Assembly: GCA_010093515.1 (NCBI GenBank) | Contig: MU001677.1 | Span: 242,894-306,893 of the forward strand | Direction of reading: 5' to 3' | Origin: Lineolata rhizophorae | Taxonomy: Eukaryota; Ascomycota; Dothideomycetes; Lineolatales; Lineolataceae | Length of the DNA: 64,000 nucleotides | The notes under the pieces: model-generated | What the model was told of the DNA's origin: nothing | What the model saw: the letters and a program-made list of their open reading frames with translations, nothing else | The model's database searches: none | In this document: in pieces, positions 11,878-21,608 of the stretch | Layout: every line of letters starts with the position of its first letter | Position numbering within the stretch: the stretch's first letter is position 1 | Translations under genes and position numbers: made by a program

Positions 11878-13516
11878 GTAGAGTTGGAGAGAAGAGAATA
11901 TTGTAGTGTGGAAAGTAATCATATAGCTGGGGCTCTTATATGAGCTTGAGGTAGCCTTCTTTTTTCCTTCATTTTTTAGGTTCCATGTAACTCACCTTCG
12001 CTTTTCTAAATAGAGCATGCCTTCGTTTTCTCAGAGGCACACGTGTAGTGATTCCGTTCTGTAATTCATACGTCAATCAGTCACAATGATCTATTGCAAT
12101 TCCAGAGATATGTCATTTTTGCATCTGCTCAAAAAATGTGATGCAGCGATTCGCGTATGCCAGGATCCGGGTCGTTTGATCCCCTGCGTTCAGGACCGCG
12201 GGACAGCTTAATCTGTCTGGTACCATTGGGCTTTCCGCTGTTGTGCAACCCCACGCGGTGGCAGGTAGTGCAAACGCAGGCACCGTTTCAATTGGTTTTA
12301 AATCTCACTGGGCGCAATCTGTGGAGTGGGAGGTGAATCAAATCGGAATCCGGACACACAAATCATCGAAAATCCGCGCAATAGCAGGCAGAACGCACTG
12401 TGCAATTCCATACCATCCTCGCACGATAGAATACAGATGCAAGCTAGAGCTTCGGCACCCCATCAATCTCCCTCTAGCAAGCCTCTCGTGGCTCCGTGTG
12501 AAAGTCCCGTTTGCAATAGTGGTAGAAGTGCTTACGTCTAATGCCAAAGCAAAAAGCCGCTATCAGACCTGCTAGTCGTGTTTTCATGTCTGGCCCATTT
12601 ATTAGTTTGTTATTCCTCTATTAATCTATCATCAGTTCTACCTCTAGATGCGGGAGTATAGTACAAATACTATAAAAGGGCTTGTAGTTTTCGAGCGCCT
12701 AGGAGAAATTCGATCGGTAATCGGTTAAACATATAGTATTCCTGATGTCTATGATAGTTATTCTAATAAGTGGTTAATAAGGATCTAATTCCTAGTACTA
12801 TAATCTTACGGTAGGCTAGCCCCTAATTATTAAGGTTCTCAGCGAATACGCCGTCTAACTAATAGCAGGAGCGGAGCTGGTCCTCTAAATAATAATCGAA
12901 TCGTGATCGTAAGCCGATCAGGGGTCCATCGGCGAAGGACTAGATGATAAGCACGCAGCTAATGATCTCCAATTAAAATCTAAACAAGGTTGATTATTCT
13001 AAGTCTAAGCTGGATCGGGATTGGATCTTTATAGGCTTGGATCCAACCCCGATCACGTGCTGCGTACGTCCTCTCCTCCATGCTTGAATGTGACACCGAC
13101 AAGTCGTGCCTATAGCTCGTGAGCGCGTAATCTCATCGACATGGTATTAAGGGCCGTCGAATCCATGTCAGCCGTGTGCAGGGTATAAGTATAGCTGATT
13201 TGTGAGACGATGGCATGAGGATATATAGCTGAGTCAATTGGCCGTGGCATTGGTTGTCCAGGATGTGCAGCCACAGACCCTAAATACGCTATAACGCAAC
13301 AAAATGAAGTGAAAGACATGCTTGATCAACAAGCAGAAACATTGTGATTGATGCATCATTCAAAGCTTTCCCGTCCTACCTAGTTCGCCTAGATACCGTT
13401 CTTGTCAGCCTAGACGCACGGCCTCCTAAGGGGGACCATGCGCGATACCCATCGAATGCGGCTCCGAAATAAGCCATCCTGCGACGAGCCTTCCAGCCCT
13501 GTTTGCTCGACAGAAA
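11878..13516. other. Intergenic region with an AT-rich, RIP-like island
   Basis: After the amidohydrolase 3' end the sequence becomes poor in GC; from about 12560 to 13060 it is rich in TA, CTA and TAG steps with no usable frame. That pattern fits an old repeat decayed by repeat-induced point mutation, which turns CpA into TpA. No transposase or reverse-transcriptase signature survives. A hairpin lies at 13013-13054. Confidence 0.5.
13013..13054. repeat. Inverted repeat (15-bp arms, 12-bp loop)
   Basis: GATCGGGATTGGATC at 13013-13027 faces GATCCAACCCCGATC at 13040-13054; the arms pair at 14 of 15 positions. It closes the right side of the AT-rich island and may be one end of a decayed DNA element, or a simple cruciform. 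Confidence 0.75.
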
Positions 13517-14981
13517 CTACTTCGTTTCACCGTTGGCATCCGCCTTTTTGGTGCCCCAAACCAGAGGCCGCACAGTCATGAATTCATCCAGAACAGCATC
13601 ATCGATGAAAGCCCTCCGTGTCTGAGAAGCGCCTATGAAGTCCTGAAGCTTCAGAATGCATTTCTTCTTTAGTTCCCCGGTAAGCATTTCCCCTTTCCGG
13701 TAGGCTTCCTCAATGAACTTCAGCTCGTCGTCGTCGTCGGTGAAGAAGCTAAGATATTGGAAAGCTACGTCCACATCCGGATTTCCTCCAAGTTGGCGTT
13801 GCTCCTCTGCAGTTTCCCTACCGCCAGAGAAGGCGTATTTGTTGATCTTCTTCTCGCTGTAATTGATCAGATAAATTCCTACTTCATTGGGCTAGGAATT
13901 CTTACATCTGTTTCTGGGTGTCGGACATGAAAATCGCACTCGAGTCAATAGATGCACTCATCTTCGAGCCTGGGCCTTGGAGGGCAGGGAAGAACTTTGC
14001 ATGGAGAATTGAGGGTTTTGCATATCCAAGACGCGGCGCTACGTCTCTGCCGACGCGAAAATAAGGATCTTGATCGATTGCGCAAGGAATGAGAGATGGA
14101 ATCTTGGAAGTTTCTCCCGTATTCGCCCCAAATATGTGAGGGAACGTGGTTGCGAATGACGCCGATGTTTGAATGGACACAAAATGGGCTTTACCCACAG
14201 AATCACTGCCATATCTGTTATGTCGGAGACTTGGGAAGCCAAATGACAGCCACATACCTGTCGTTGAAGCCAAAGACAGCTTTGCTGATATTCAATGTGA
14301 TGCAACGGGAGACGTCGACAACGTTCCTATAAAATGCACCACCCACGAACTCGAAATCGCTGAATAAGAATGTCTTTTTGGGGTCAAATCCGACAGCCAG
14401 GATATCGCGCGCATGTCGTCGAACAAAGGTGCGCATCTCAGCCATAGTATAGGCCTTCTTGCCAAACAGAGTTTTCTCATCGTCCGTCATCATTATGACA
14501 AGAGGTACGTCAAACACGTCTTGCAGCCACCTGCTCCCGAAATAAAAGTTAGACATCTACACACAAAGTGTAGGGTTAGTACAATAGAGCTTTTACTTGG
14601 TAAATGTAAAGGGGATCATGTTCCCAGATGCATGCTGTCACTGCTTGGGCCTCTCCCCGTGTATAGGTAGAATGGTTGACCCTTCTCATGGCGATCCAGG
14701 ATAGTGTCGAGATCTCGATGGGTGAAGACAAGACCCCTCCTCATCAAGACATGTGGCTCGTGACCGGTCACGTGTTTGAAGCGTTGTAAATCATCCGTAA
14801 TAACTCGAGTTCCGAAAGTTTCTACGAGATGGTTATAGTTGATTGCTTGAAGCTTTCCGTCGACAATGGTGCCAGTGACGCTCCACGGATTAATGTCTTG
14901 GCTCACATCCCCAGTGATATCCGCCATCGGAGTCGGGGCGGATGTTCCTAGGGTGTTCCTCGTTCTCGCCGAGGCCTCCAT
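13517..14981 (-). CDS. WRS1: Cytoplasmic tryptophanyl-tRNA synthetase, frame broken at the HIGH motif
   Basis: Four exons, 14981-14597, 14530-14258, 14205-13906 and 13856-13517, read as a class I eukaryotic-type TrpRS, which charges tRNA-Trp. Visible marks are [47 protein letters not shown], the KMSKS-type loop KMSAS and a C-terminus ending PLVWGTKK. All three introns have good GT-AG sites, and conserved text resumes exactly across each. One base is missing at about 14620, where the second His of HxGH is expected: HLG is followed by AC then ATGATCCCC, so the annotated frame stops within two codons and MIPFTFTK continues in another frame. With one more base the coding length would be 433 codons. 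This is either a sequence error, a recent lesion or a dead paralogue. The protein is fairly diverged from the usual fungal TrpRS, which leaves a second copy elsewhere possible. Confidence 0.85.
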
Positions 14982-15997
14982 GGCGAGACTTCCAGGTCCT
15001 TCGTCCCTTCGTCCAAATGGCCGTGTCAGCTACGCAGTGGAGGATAATGGCGGCGCAGGATGGACGGCGACGGATGGACGGCGGCGGAAATGGCAAGCCG
15101 AAGGACGTTGGGCCACAGCTTGCGGCGAGCTCGTGGTTCAGTTCACGCGTTGGATAGCGGTGCAGCCGAGGGACAGCGCCTGCGGCAGAGGATAGCTTAT
15201 GAAGGGCAGGTGAAAGATGACCTGGAGCGGTGCGAAATTTCGTTGGGTGAGTCATGCAAGCTGCCTTACAATTCGCGCCAAGGCAAAGTCAACCGTTGCG
15301 ACGAAATCCACAACCTTGCGACTCTCAACAGGCCTCTCTGTCGGCCAGCTGGAGCGCCGACGAAAAAAGCCATCCTTCCTTCAGATCAGCACGTTCATTG
15401 TCATGAAAAACCGATTCCCAAACGTGGACCCCGCCACTCTCCTGGGTGCCCATATCGTAGGTGGGCCGTTCGAAGATGCACAGTTGAGCAGGTTTATCAA
15501 AGATAGGAAGGCTATATTTGCAGGACCGACTTTATGAGTGTGTGCAATGGAGTGTTTAACGGCACGACTTATACAAGCTGTGACCGAGAATTGTATACGG
15601 GGAAGGCTGAGGTTCTTCTAGTGCGGAGCTAAGACGGTTGGAATGCGGGGACCACCGTGTCTTTCGCGTAGGCCTGTGTACAGTGCCATTGACCTGCCCG
15701 CCGGATCGACATACCCTTTTCAGATACGGCTTGTGTTGCTCTCCCCAAAGGCTCTCCACACCCGAACCTCCAGGACCCAGATCTGAATTGACTCAGCCCG
15801 GGAATCGAGCCTCCTTGGTTGAGAAGAGCCCAAAAGTTGGTTCGGCTGAGCTGCTCCGTGCAGCTCGGCCATCGCTCAGTGTCGCTTAGTAACGGATCAG
15901 TTTGAAACGGCCCGCAATCAGGTTCAAAAGTGGCAATAGATTTAGCAGAGGCCATTCTTGGGGATAGTCTCTGTCGCTAGCCTATCCTCAATGCTCC
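14982..15997. other. TrpRS upstream region and XRCC2-like 3' flank
   Basis: This contains the promoter of the minus-strand TrpRS and the 3' flank of the next minus-strand gene. Two open frames of about 100 codons (15217-15537 plus, 15629-15955 minus) match nothing I know. A CPC1/Gcn4-type site lies at 15248-15254. Confidence 0.45.
15248..15254. promoter_or_regulatory. CPC1/Gcn4-type site TGAGTCA
   Basis: TGAGTCA with a following T matches 8 of 9 positions of the Gcn4/CPC1 consensus ATGASTCAT. It lies 267 bases upstream of the TrpRS start. Aminoacyl-tRNA synthetase genes are known targets of fungal cross-pathway control, so it is a plausible amino-acid starvation element. Confidence 0.5.
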
Positions 15998-17356
15998 CTA
16001 CCCCTCCCCTCCCCCTCCTTGTTCAACGTTTCCAACCCTCACCCCTTCTCCATCAACCACAAACTCAAACCCCCAACCATCCCCTCTGCCCCTTCGTTCC
16101 TCCATCTCCCTCCCTCCACCCCCACCAACAACCCACCCCACAAACCTTCCCCTCTCCACAACCTCCTGCCTCATCCTCCGCTGCGCTTCCGCCTCCTGCA
16201 CCGAGATCCCCGCCGGAAACCGCGGCACCGCCGCCCGCGCCAAGCACACCCGGACCAGCGGCAGCGGCGCCACGACGGCAGTCGATCCGGACGCGGACGC
16301 GGCCTCACCCGGCACGAGGGCGCCGTAGTGCGCGAAGGGCGCGAGCGGCGCGGATGTCGTGCAGACGAGGAGGGAGGGGCGAAGGGCGTGGGCCGCGGCG
16401 CGGAGGTGCGTGAGGAGCGCCGCGCCGGGAGGCGTGTGCGGGTTGGGGGCGGGACCGGGGTCGGCGGCGGCGGCGGCGCGAGCGGCGTCCGCGCGGGCGG
16501 GCCAGAGGAAGGCGCCGGCGCCGTCGAGGAGGAGGGCGTGCAGGGCGCGCGCAGACGAGGGGTGCGCGGTGGGGTCGAGGAAGTAGGCGGGGAGGCGGGC
16601 GAGGGTGGCGAGGAGGGAGGTGTGGGATTGTGGCCGGAAGAGGTGGATGTGATGGAGGGAGGATATGATCAGAGTTTCGGCTTGGGCGTGGAGGTTGGGG
16701 TTGTCGTCTGGCAGGCACGGTGCTGGGTTGCTTCTTGTTGCCTCGTGTTCTGGTAGGGAAGCTCCCTCAGCCCCAGGAGGGCTGGCGCGAGATTCGGCGA
16801 TGCGGTAAAGTACGTAGCTCTTCATGATACGGGCGAGGCGGTCGACGTTGAATCGGTCATCGGCATCGATTACGGCGACGGCGCCTCCTTTCCCATGTAG
16901 AGGCACTTGATTCCATCGGGGTGGTAGGCAGGCGATGCCGGCAATGAGGTAGAGAAGGTGGGTCTTGCCAGCTCCTGGCTCGTTGGAAGTGAGCTCTAGC
17001 AAAGGAGGTAAGCCTAACGAGATTCGGGAGGCTGATTGCGTTAGGATGTCATCTAGTAGATCGAGGCCTGTTGGGGATGTGTCTGGCGGGAGGGTGGTTG
17101 CCCGAAAAGAAGCGAGTAGCTGCGTAAGGTTAGAAATCGATTGGAAAAGGAAAATTGAAATAATTTTGCCGGAAAGACTAAAAGGGATTATAGAATAACA
17201 ATTTTAGAAAAAATAGAAGATAGGAAGAAAAGCCGAGATGCTCGACCTGCGGCGCGACGTCCTCGTTTCGGTACTCTCTCACTTCTCACTCACCTCATCC
17301 AACCCTTCTACGACCACCTCCTCCTTCAACCTGCCTCCAAGTTCTTCTGCGCTCAT
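15998..17356 (-). CDS. XRCC2-like Rad51 paralogue
   Basis: Two exons, 17356-17294 and 17119-15998, give 394 residues. The 21-residue first exon (MSAEELGGRLKEEV...) ends at a GTGAGT donor; the acceptor after CTAAC is at 17120. The text TGLDLLDDILTQ, then PPLLELTSNEPGAGKTH (Walker A, lysine about 73) and HALLLDGAGAFLWP (Walker B region) is the layout of fungal XRCC2/Rad51-like proteins, ATPases that help Rad51 in homologous recombination. The first Walker A glycine is replaced, as in several XRCC2 relatives. The C-terminal part is Ala/Pro-rich and poorly conserved. The start lies 146 bases from the divergent SOM1 start. Confidence 0.82.
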
Positions 17357-17502
17357 CTCCGCGTCCACATCTCAATCAAACCAAGTCCCCGCCTCACCAT
17401 TCTCCAACTCGACAAATCCCACGAGACTGCGATCCCTCCAGCGTCGCGCCCCGGAAGCGTAAACTCCTAGAGGCCCGGTAGAAGTAGATAGACCAAATCC
17501 AA
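17357..17502. promoter_or_regulatory. 146-bp divergent promoter, XRCC2-like / SOM1
   Basis: Only 146 bases separate two outward-facing start codons, so both core promoters must overlap or abut. A CT-rich tract precedes the SOM1 start. Confidence 0.7.
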
Positions 17503-17874
17503 ATGCCCCCTCCCCTCTCCCCCTTCCCGCCGTCCTCGCTCCCGCAGCGCGTCCAGTACCGCCCCGACGGCAAGCGGCGCAAGGGCCCGCCCGTCGAGCT
17601 CGACCGCTGCGAGCTGCTGCAGCTGTCGCAGTACGCGTGCAACCTGGCGCCGGCGGGCGAGACGGGCCCGCACGGCGAGAAGAAGGTCCTCTGCGAAGAG
17701 CTCGTCCGGCTGTTTCGGAGGTGAGTCTCTTGTTCCGAGATTGCCCGGAGGGTGAACGAAGCACGCGCGCCTTTGATTTGGGCTGTTGGGGGCCGGTGAT
17801 TGGTGACTAATACGTGGGTGGGCAGATGCGCCAACGGCTTGACGGTTGAGACGACGAGTTGGGAAGGGTGGTGA
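17503..17874 (+). CDS. som1: Mitochondrial inner membrane protease subunit Som1
   Basis: Two exons, 17503-17720 and 17826-17874, give 88 residues. CELLQLSQYACNL followed by VLCEELVRLFRRCANGLTVE and a C-terminal TTSWEGW is the signature of the fungal Som1 family, a small Cys-containing partner of the Imp1/Imp2 inner membrane protease that trims some intermembrane-space proteins. The intron falls inside the FRRCANG block in phase 2; joining there restores the block, which is how the small second exon was found. Divergent from the XRCC2-like gene and convergent with TAF8. Confidence 0.88.
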
Positions 17875-18673
17875 TGGGATGGTCTGGAGTGGTGCGCGAG
17901 TGGAGGGCTCACTATCGGGATGGCAGTCGTTCATGGCTATGACTTCACACAGCGTCTTCAACCACTTCTCGATGTAATATATTCCTTCTCATTGTACAAG
18001 CTCGACGCCAAATCTTCAGTGTATCATTATCATTCATTCCTTTCGGCGCTTTCGAAGAAGCACGTGCCGCTGCAGCTACTGTTCTATATACAAATCCATC
18101 TTCCGAGACGGAATCAGAGCTGCTCGCGGGAAAGGGTACTCTAACCCACGCGACCGAAATGCAAGGAAACTTCTGATGGTCACCAGTCGGCCATCAGGAT
18201 GCGAAGTGGGAATCTATGCTCGACCTCCAACGCCGCGCTAGTAAATGTACAGAATCGGACAGCAAACAAAACGCAAAATGGCTCGCTGTTAGCGAGCAAA
18301 GCTCGCAAACATATGCAGAGCCCATGATGATATAGGCCTTGAAATTCGGGCTCAGTCAACCCGCTGCAATGCTCGATGCTTCGCTCTCCACATCAATCGC
18401 CGGCCCCTACCTCACACGCATCGGTTTTTCGGGTTTCATCCAACCAGACCGACCGGCAGCTAACAAACCTGTTTTCGCGAAATAACCAGAACTCTCCAAG
18501 GGTTTCCGTCAAGATACGAAACGCTCGGTTTGCGATCAGCAAGGCACCCTCAACCTTCCTCCATCGTTCAGCAGAGAACTGGCCCACAATCAGAACCATC
18601 CCCGACTTCTGAGCTTTTGACGGAACCGAAGCCGTAGGTCGTTAAGGCGCAACTCAACCGCCGGTCGAATCCA
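17875..18673. other. Convergent intergenic region, SOM1 / TAF8
   Basis: About 800 bases between convergent 3' ends. No conserved frame, RNA gene or repeat was recognised. Confidence 0.5.
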
Positions 18674-20097
18674 TCACCTAAACCCCATCAATCCCTTCCT
18701 AGCTCCCTGGCGCCAATACTTCTGCTCATAGTTAACCAAGACACCTGTTTCCAATTCCTCTTTCTTCTTCTTCAAATCCCTTCCATTGCGCGCCGTATCG
18801 CCACCACCCATAACAGCCGCGCCGACTGGCTCAAACCTACCGTTCTCACCCATGTCGATATCCATGTCTTCGGCCGCAACCACCACCCCATTCACACCGC
18901 TTTTCCCACTAGCAGCCTTTTCGTCCTCCTCTATGGCTTCCGCCAGCGTCTCCTCCCAAATCTCCTTCCCACGCCTCTTCTGCTCGATGCGCTGACGCTG
19001 TCTCGCGGACAAACCCGCATCCCTACGCTTGAACTTGGGCGGGGCCCGAGTAGGCTGCTTGCTAGCGACTCCCTCGACGCCGCCCATCTCGACGTCCGCA
19101 TCGTTTTCGCCCCTCGTCAGCTCATCCTCGAGCTCGCGCTCGAGCGCCTCATCCTCACGCGCCCGCTTCAGCGCCCGCTGGTGCTTCCCGGCCGCCATAA
19201 GCTTCCGCAGCGCCTGCTCCGCTAGGACGCCCTCGGCTGTCGCACGCTCGCGCATGACCCTAGGATCCGTCTCGCGCTCGCTGAAGACGGGCGTCGACTG
19301 CCACGTGTGCATGCTCGGTAGATTGGGGAAGTGCGCCGGGACGTACGACTTGGTGGCGGCATTCGCATCGCCATCACGAGGCGCTCCGAGCGGTGCCACC
19401 AGCTCCGGCCCAAGCACATTGTCGAGAGGAGGCGGCGCGGGCTCTTCCGGGGCGGGCGCCGAGGCTGGGGGCTGTGCGACTTCAGGCGGTATGGGGAGCG
19501 AGAGGTGCGGGAGGAGATCCGAAGGGGCGAGACCGGCAGCCGCGAGCGCATAGGCGAAGTCGTGCGGGATAGGAGTGGTGCGGCGGCAGGCGAGCATGGA
19601 GGCGCGGACATGGTCGAGGAAATGCGACATGACTAGATTTCAGCACGGCGCAAGTGCGTGCTAGTGTTAATAGTGATCAGGACATTTGCGGCCAGTTGTG
19701 GCCTGACAGGGGAGCAACGGGGCTGAAGAGTAAATGGAAAGGCTGAGACTGAGGTAGAAGAGGGCAGCAAGGAGCACATACACTCATCCACCATGCCCCG
19801 GACAGTCTCGAGCGCAGGTGCCGTCGCCCCATCGAAGCCCGCGGCCGACATGGCTACGCCGATTCCGCGAATCACCTGGCTCTGGTAGAAAGCCTCGTCC
19901 TGGACGCCGACGTGCTGGACGTCCAACCCGGCGAATGACTGCCGGTGTCGCAGCGCGTGATGATGCGACATGGTGCGCTTCTTCTGCTGGTGTAGGTAAT
20001 GCTGCTGGTCCCTAGCGGCGACGGTGGCCGCGGCGGCTTTGGCGTCTTCCGGGAAGGCAGTCGAGAGGGAGCGCTTGGTTGCCGTGATGGACGCCAT
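18674..20097 (-). CDS. taf8: Transcription initiation factor TFIID subunit 8
   Basis: Two exons, 20097-19782 and 19632-18674, give 424 residues. The N-terminal part (QSQVIRGIGVAMSAAGFDGA through PHDFAYALAAAGL) is the Bromo-TP/histone-fold domain, interrupted by the intron after the ETVRGMVDE helix. The second part has the TAF8 C-terminal block: VPAHFPNLPSMHTWQSTPVF, then RETDPRVMRERATAEG and EQALRKLMAAG. TAF8 pairs with TAF10 in TFIID. A charged linker and a short NYEQKYWRQGARKGLMGFR tail end the protein. The 149-base intron has a GTATGT donor. Long plus-strand frames over this gene are shadows. Confidence 0.92.
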
Positions 20098-20739
20098 GGC
20101 TGCTTAAGGCCGTCGCGTAGTGAAAGCCGGTAGTCGCGCGAGAGGGCAAAGAAAAAGCTCTTCCCGGTGAAAGAGAAAGCCGAGAGGTGCGGGTCAGAGC
20201 CGCGGGCCTGCAGCAGCGCCCGCAGGCGGCGTGCCCGTTGGCGCGGTCGAGAGCCGGATGGAGACGCCGGTTCAGAGAGCAATGTCGTGACGCATAGAGG
20301 GTTTCGTTTAGGCCCGCGCGAGGGTTCGTAATCTAGGGTGCGAGAGTCTGAATTGCCGGGAGGCAGCGCGATGCATGAGGCGTTGCAAGGACGAAGAATG
20401 GAGAGGCGCAAAAGCGCGAAGTTAGTAGGTAGGAAAGCCCAGGCGAATGGCAGATGCAGAAGGCGCGGCCGAGCCGCGGAGCGATGGATGGAGGAGGCGC
20501 GAAGCTCGAATGATAATAACGCTAATATTTACGATCTCCATTTCAGTACTTCTGCTTATTCACGCCCACCTCGCCCGACCCCGTCGCTTGCCGGCATCGT
20601 CACACCACCACGACCACCAGCTCGCACCGTTCATCCGCACTGCGCTCCGCCCACCACTCTCCCTCCAGAAAACTGCTCCAGGCCTCCGCCCCCCTCACCA
20701 ACCACTTCTCCGTCCCGCAATCCTCCCCCTGGCGTCGCA
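20098..20739. promoter_or_regulatory. Divergent promoter, TAF8 / COX9
   Basis: 642 bases between two outward-facing starts; the COX9 side is C/T-rich up to its start codon. No other gene is seen. Confidence 0.55.
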
Positions 20740-21287
20740 ATGGCTGTCAAGCCCATCACCGGCGTATGTATCCGGCGGATTCTCCGCGCGTCTCCAAGCT
20801 GTCACTAGCTCTCTAGCTCTCTAGCTTACACAACTCCGCAGATGCTCCGCAGGGGCCTTGTCCTCGACATCAGCGTCGCTCTCGGTTAGTCCGACGCCTT
20901 TCACCTAGCACACTTCGCCAATTGCCCTATTCACCACTCGCCCGGACTCGACGCTTGTTCTCCCCTCCAGTCGTCCGCGGCCGCGCATCGCACATCCCCA
21001 ACTAACGCATCACTCTCTTCCGACAGGCCTAGGCACAGCGGCCGGGTACGCCTGGTGGTATGGTACGTGAATGCTCTTCTCGCGCTCCCTCTGTGTTCAA
21101 AGCACTGGACAATCCGCCCATCGAACATCCCCTCCCGGCTGGTGAATCTTCGCAAAAGCGACCCCTCGCTGACTGTTCGATGCACCGATCTATTCGCAAC
21201 GCAGGCTACCACATCCCCCTGGTCCGCAAGCGCGACCTATTCTACTCGAAGATCGAGGAGGAGCGCGCCAACGGCACGTACAACTAA
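20740..21287 (+). CDS. cox9: Cytochrome c oxidase subunit VIIa (Cox9)
   Basis: Four short exons, 20740-20763, 20842-20884, 21027-21062 and 21205-21287, give 61 residues: MAVKPITGMLRRGLVLDI, then a glycine-rich single membrane helix (SVALGLGTAAGYAWWYGYH) and a charged tail KRDLFYSKIEEERANGTYN. The pattern PITG...R(R/G)...YWWW-like...KR..FY matches yeast Cox9, a small inner-membrane subunit of complex IV. All junctions keep frame (phases 0, 1, 1). Three introns in a 186-base coding sequence is a high density but usual for this gene in filamentous fungi. Confidence 0.92.
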
Positions 21288-21608
21288 GCATGAGGGCGAC
21301 GACACCTGACGCAGTTCCCCTTTATAGAGGATCGCGCCAGTGGACAACTTGTACATACATGCCGTGTTTGATTTGACCGCATGGGAACGTGGCGATGATG
21401 AGAGATGAGAAAGGGGTGGGTTGTGAGTTGTGCTATGGGAGAAGGGCAAGACCACATGTACGACAATAGCAATTAGAGCACGATGTCGACTAAGCGTTCG
21501 TCAGTTTCTATGTCACATCAGTCAGTCTAGGCAATACACACCCGGGCAATGCACAGGCAGCACAAAAAAAGAGCTATATCGTTACTTTCTTCATCCCCCC
21601 GCTAATCG
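21288..21608. other. Convergent spacer, COX9 / AP-3 mu
   Basis: 321 bases between convergent ends; nothing beyond 3' flanks seen. Confidence 0.5.

Noticed and set aside
14611-14630. Programmed -1 frameshift in the TrpRS
   Set aside because: No slippery heptamer or clear downstream structure, and slippage would still not supply the catalytic His.
13517-14981. TrpRS as a self-resistance gene of a biosynthetic cluster
   Set aside because: No synthase, transporter or pathway regulator lies nearby; neighbours are housekeeping genes.
15780-15830. tRNA-like stretch near CGGGAATCGAGCC
   Set aside because: No matching acceptor stem, D arm or TTCRANY loop could be fitted.
15217-15955. Two frames of about 100 codons between TrpRS and the XRCC2-like gene
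   Set aside because: No recognisable domain and no splice partner; left as possible but unsupported.
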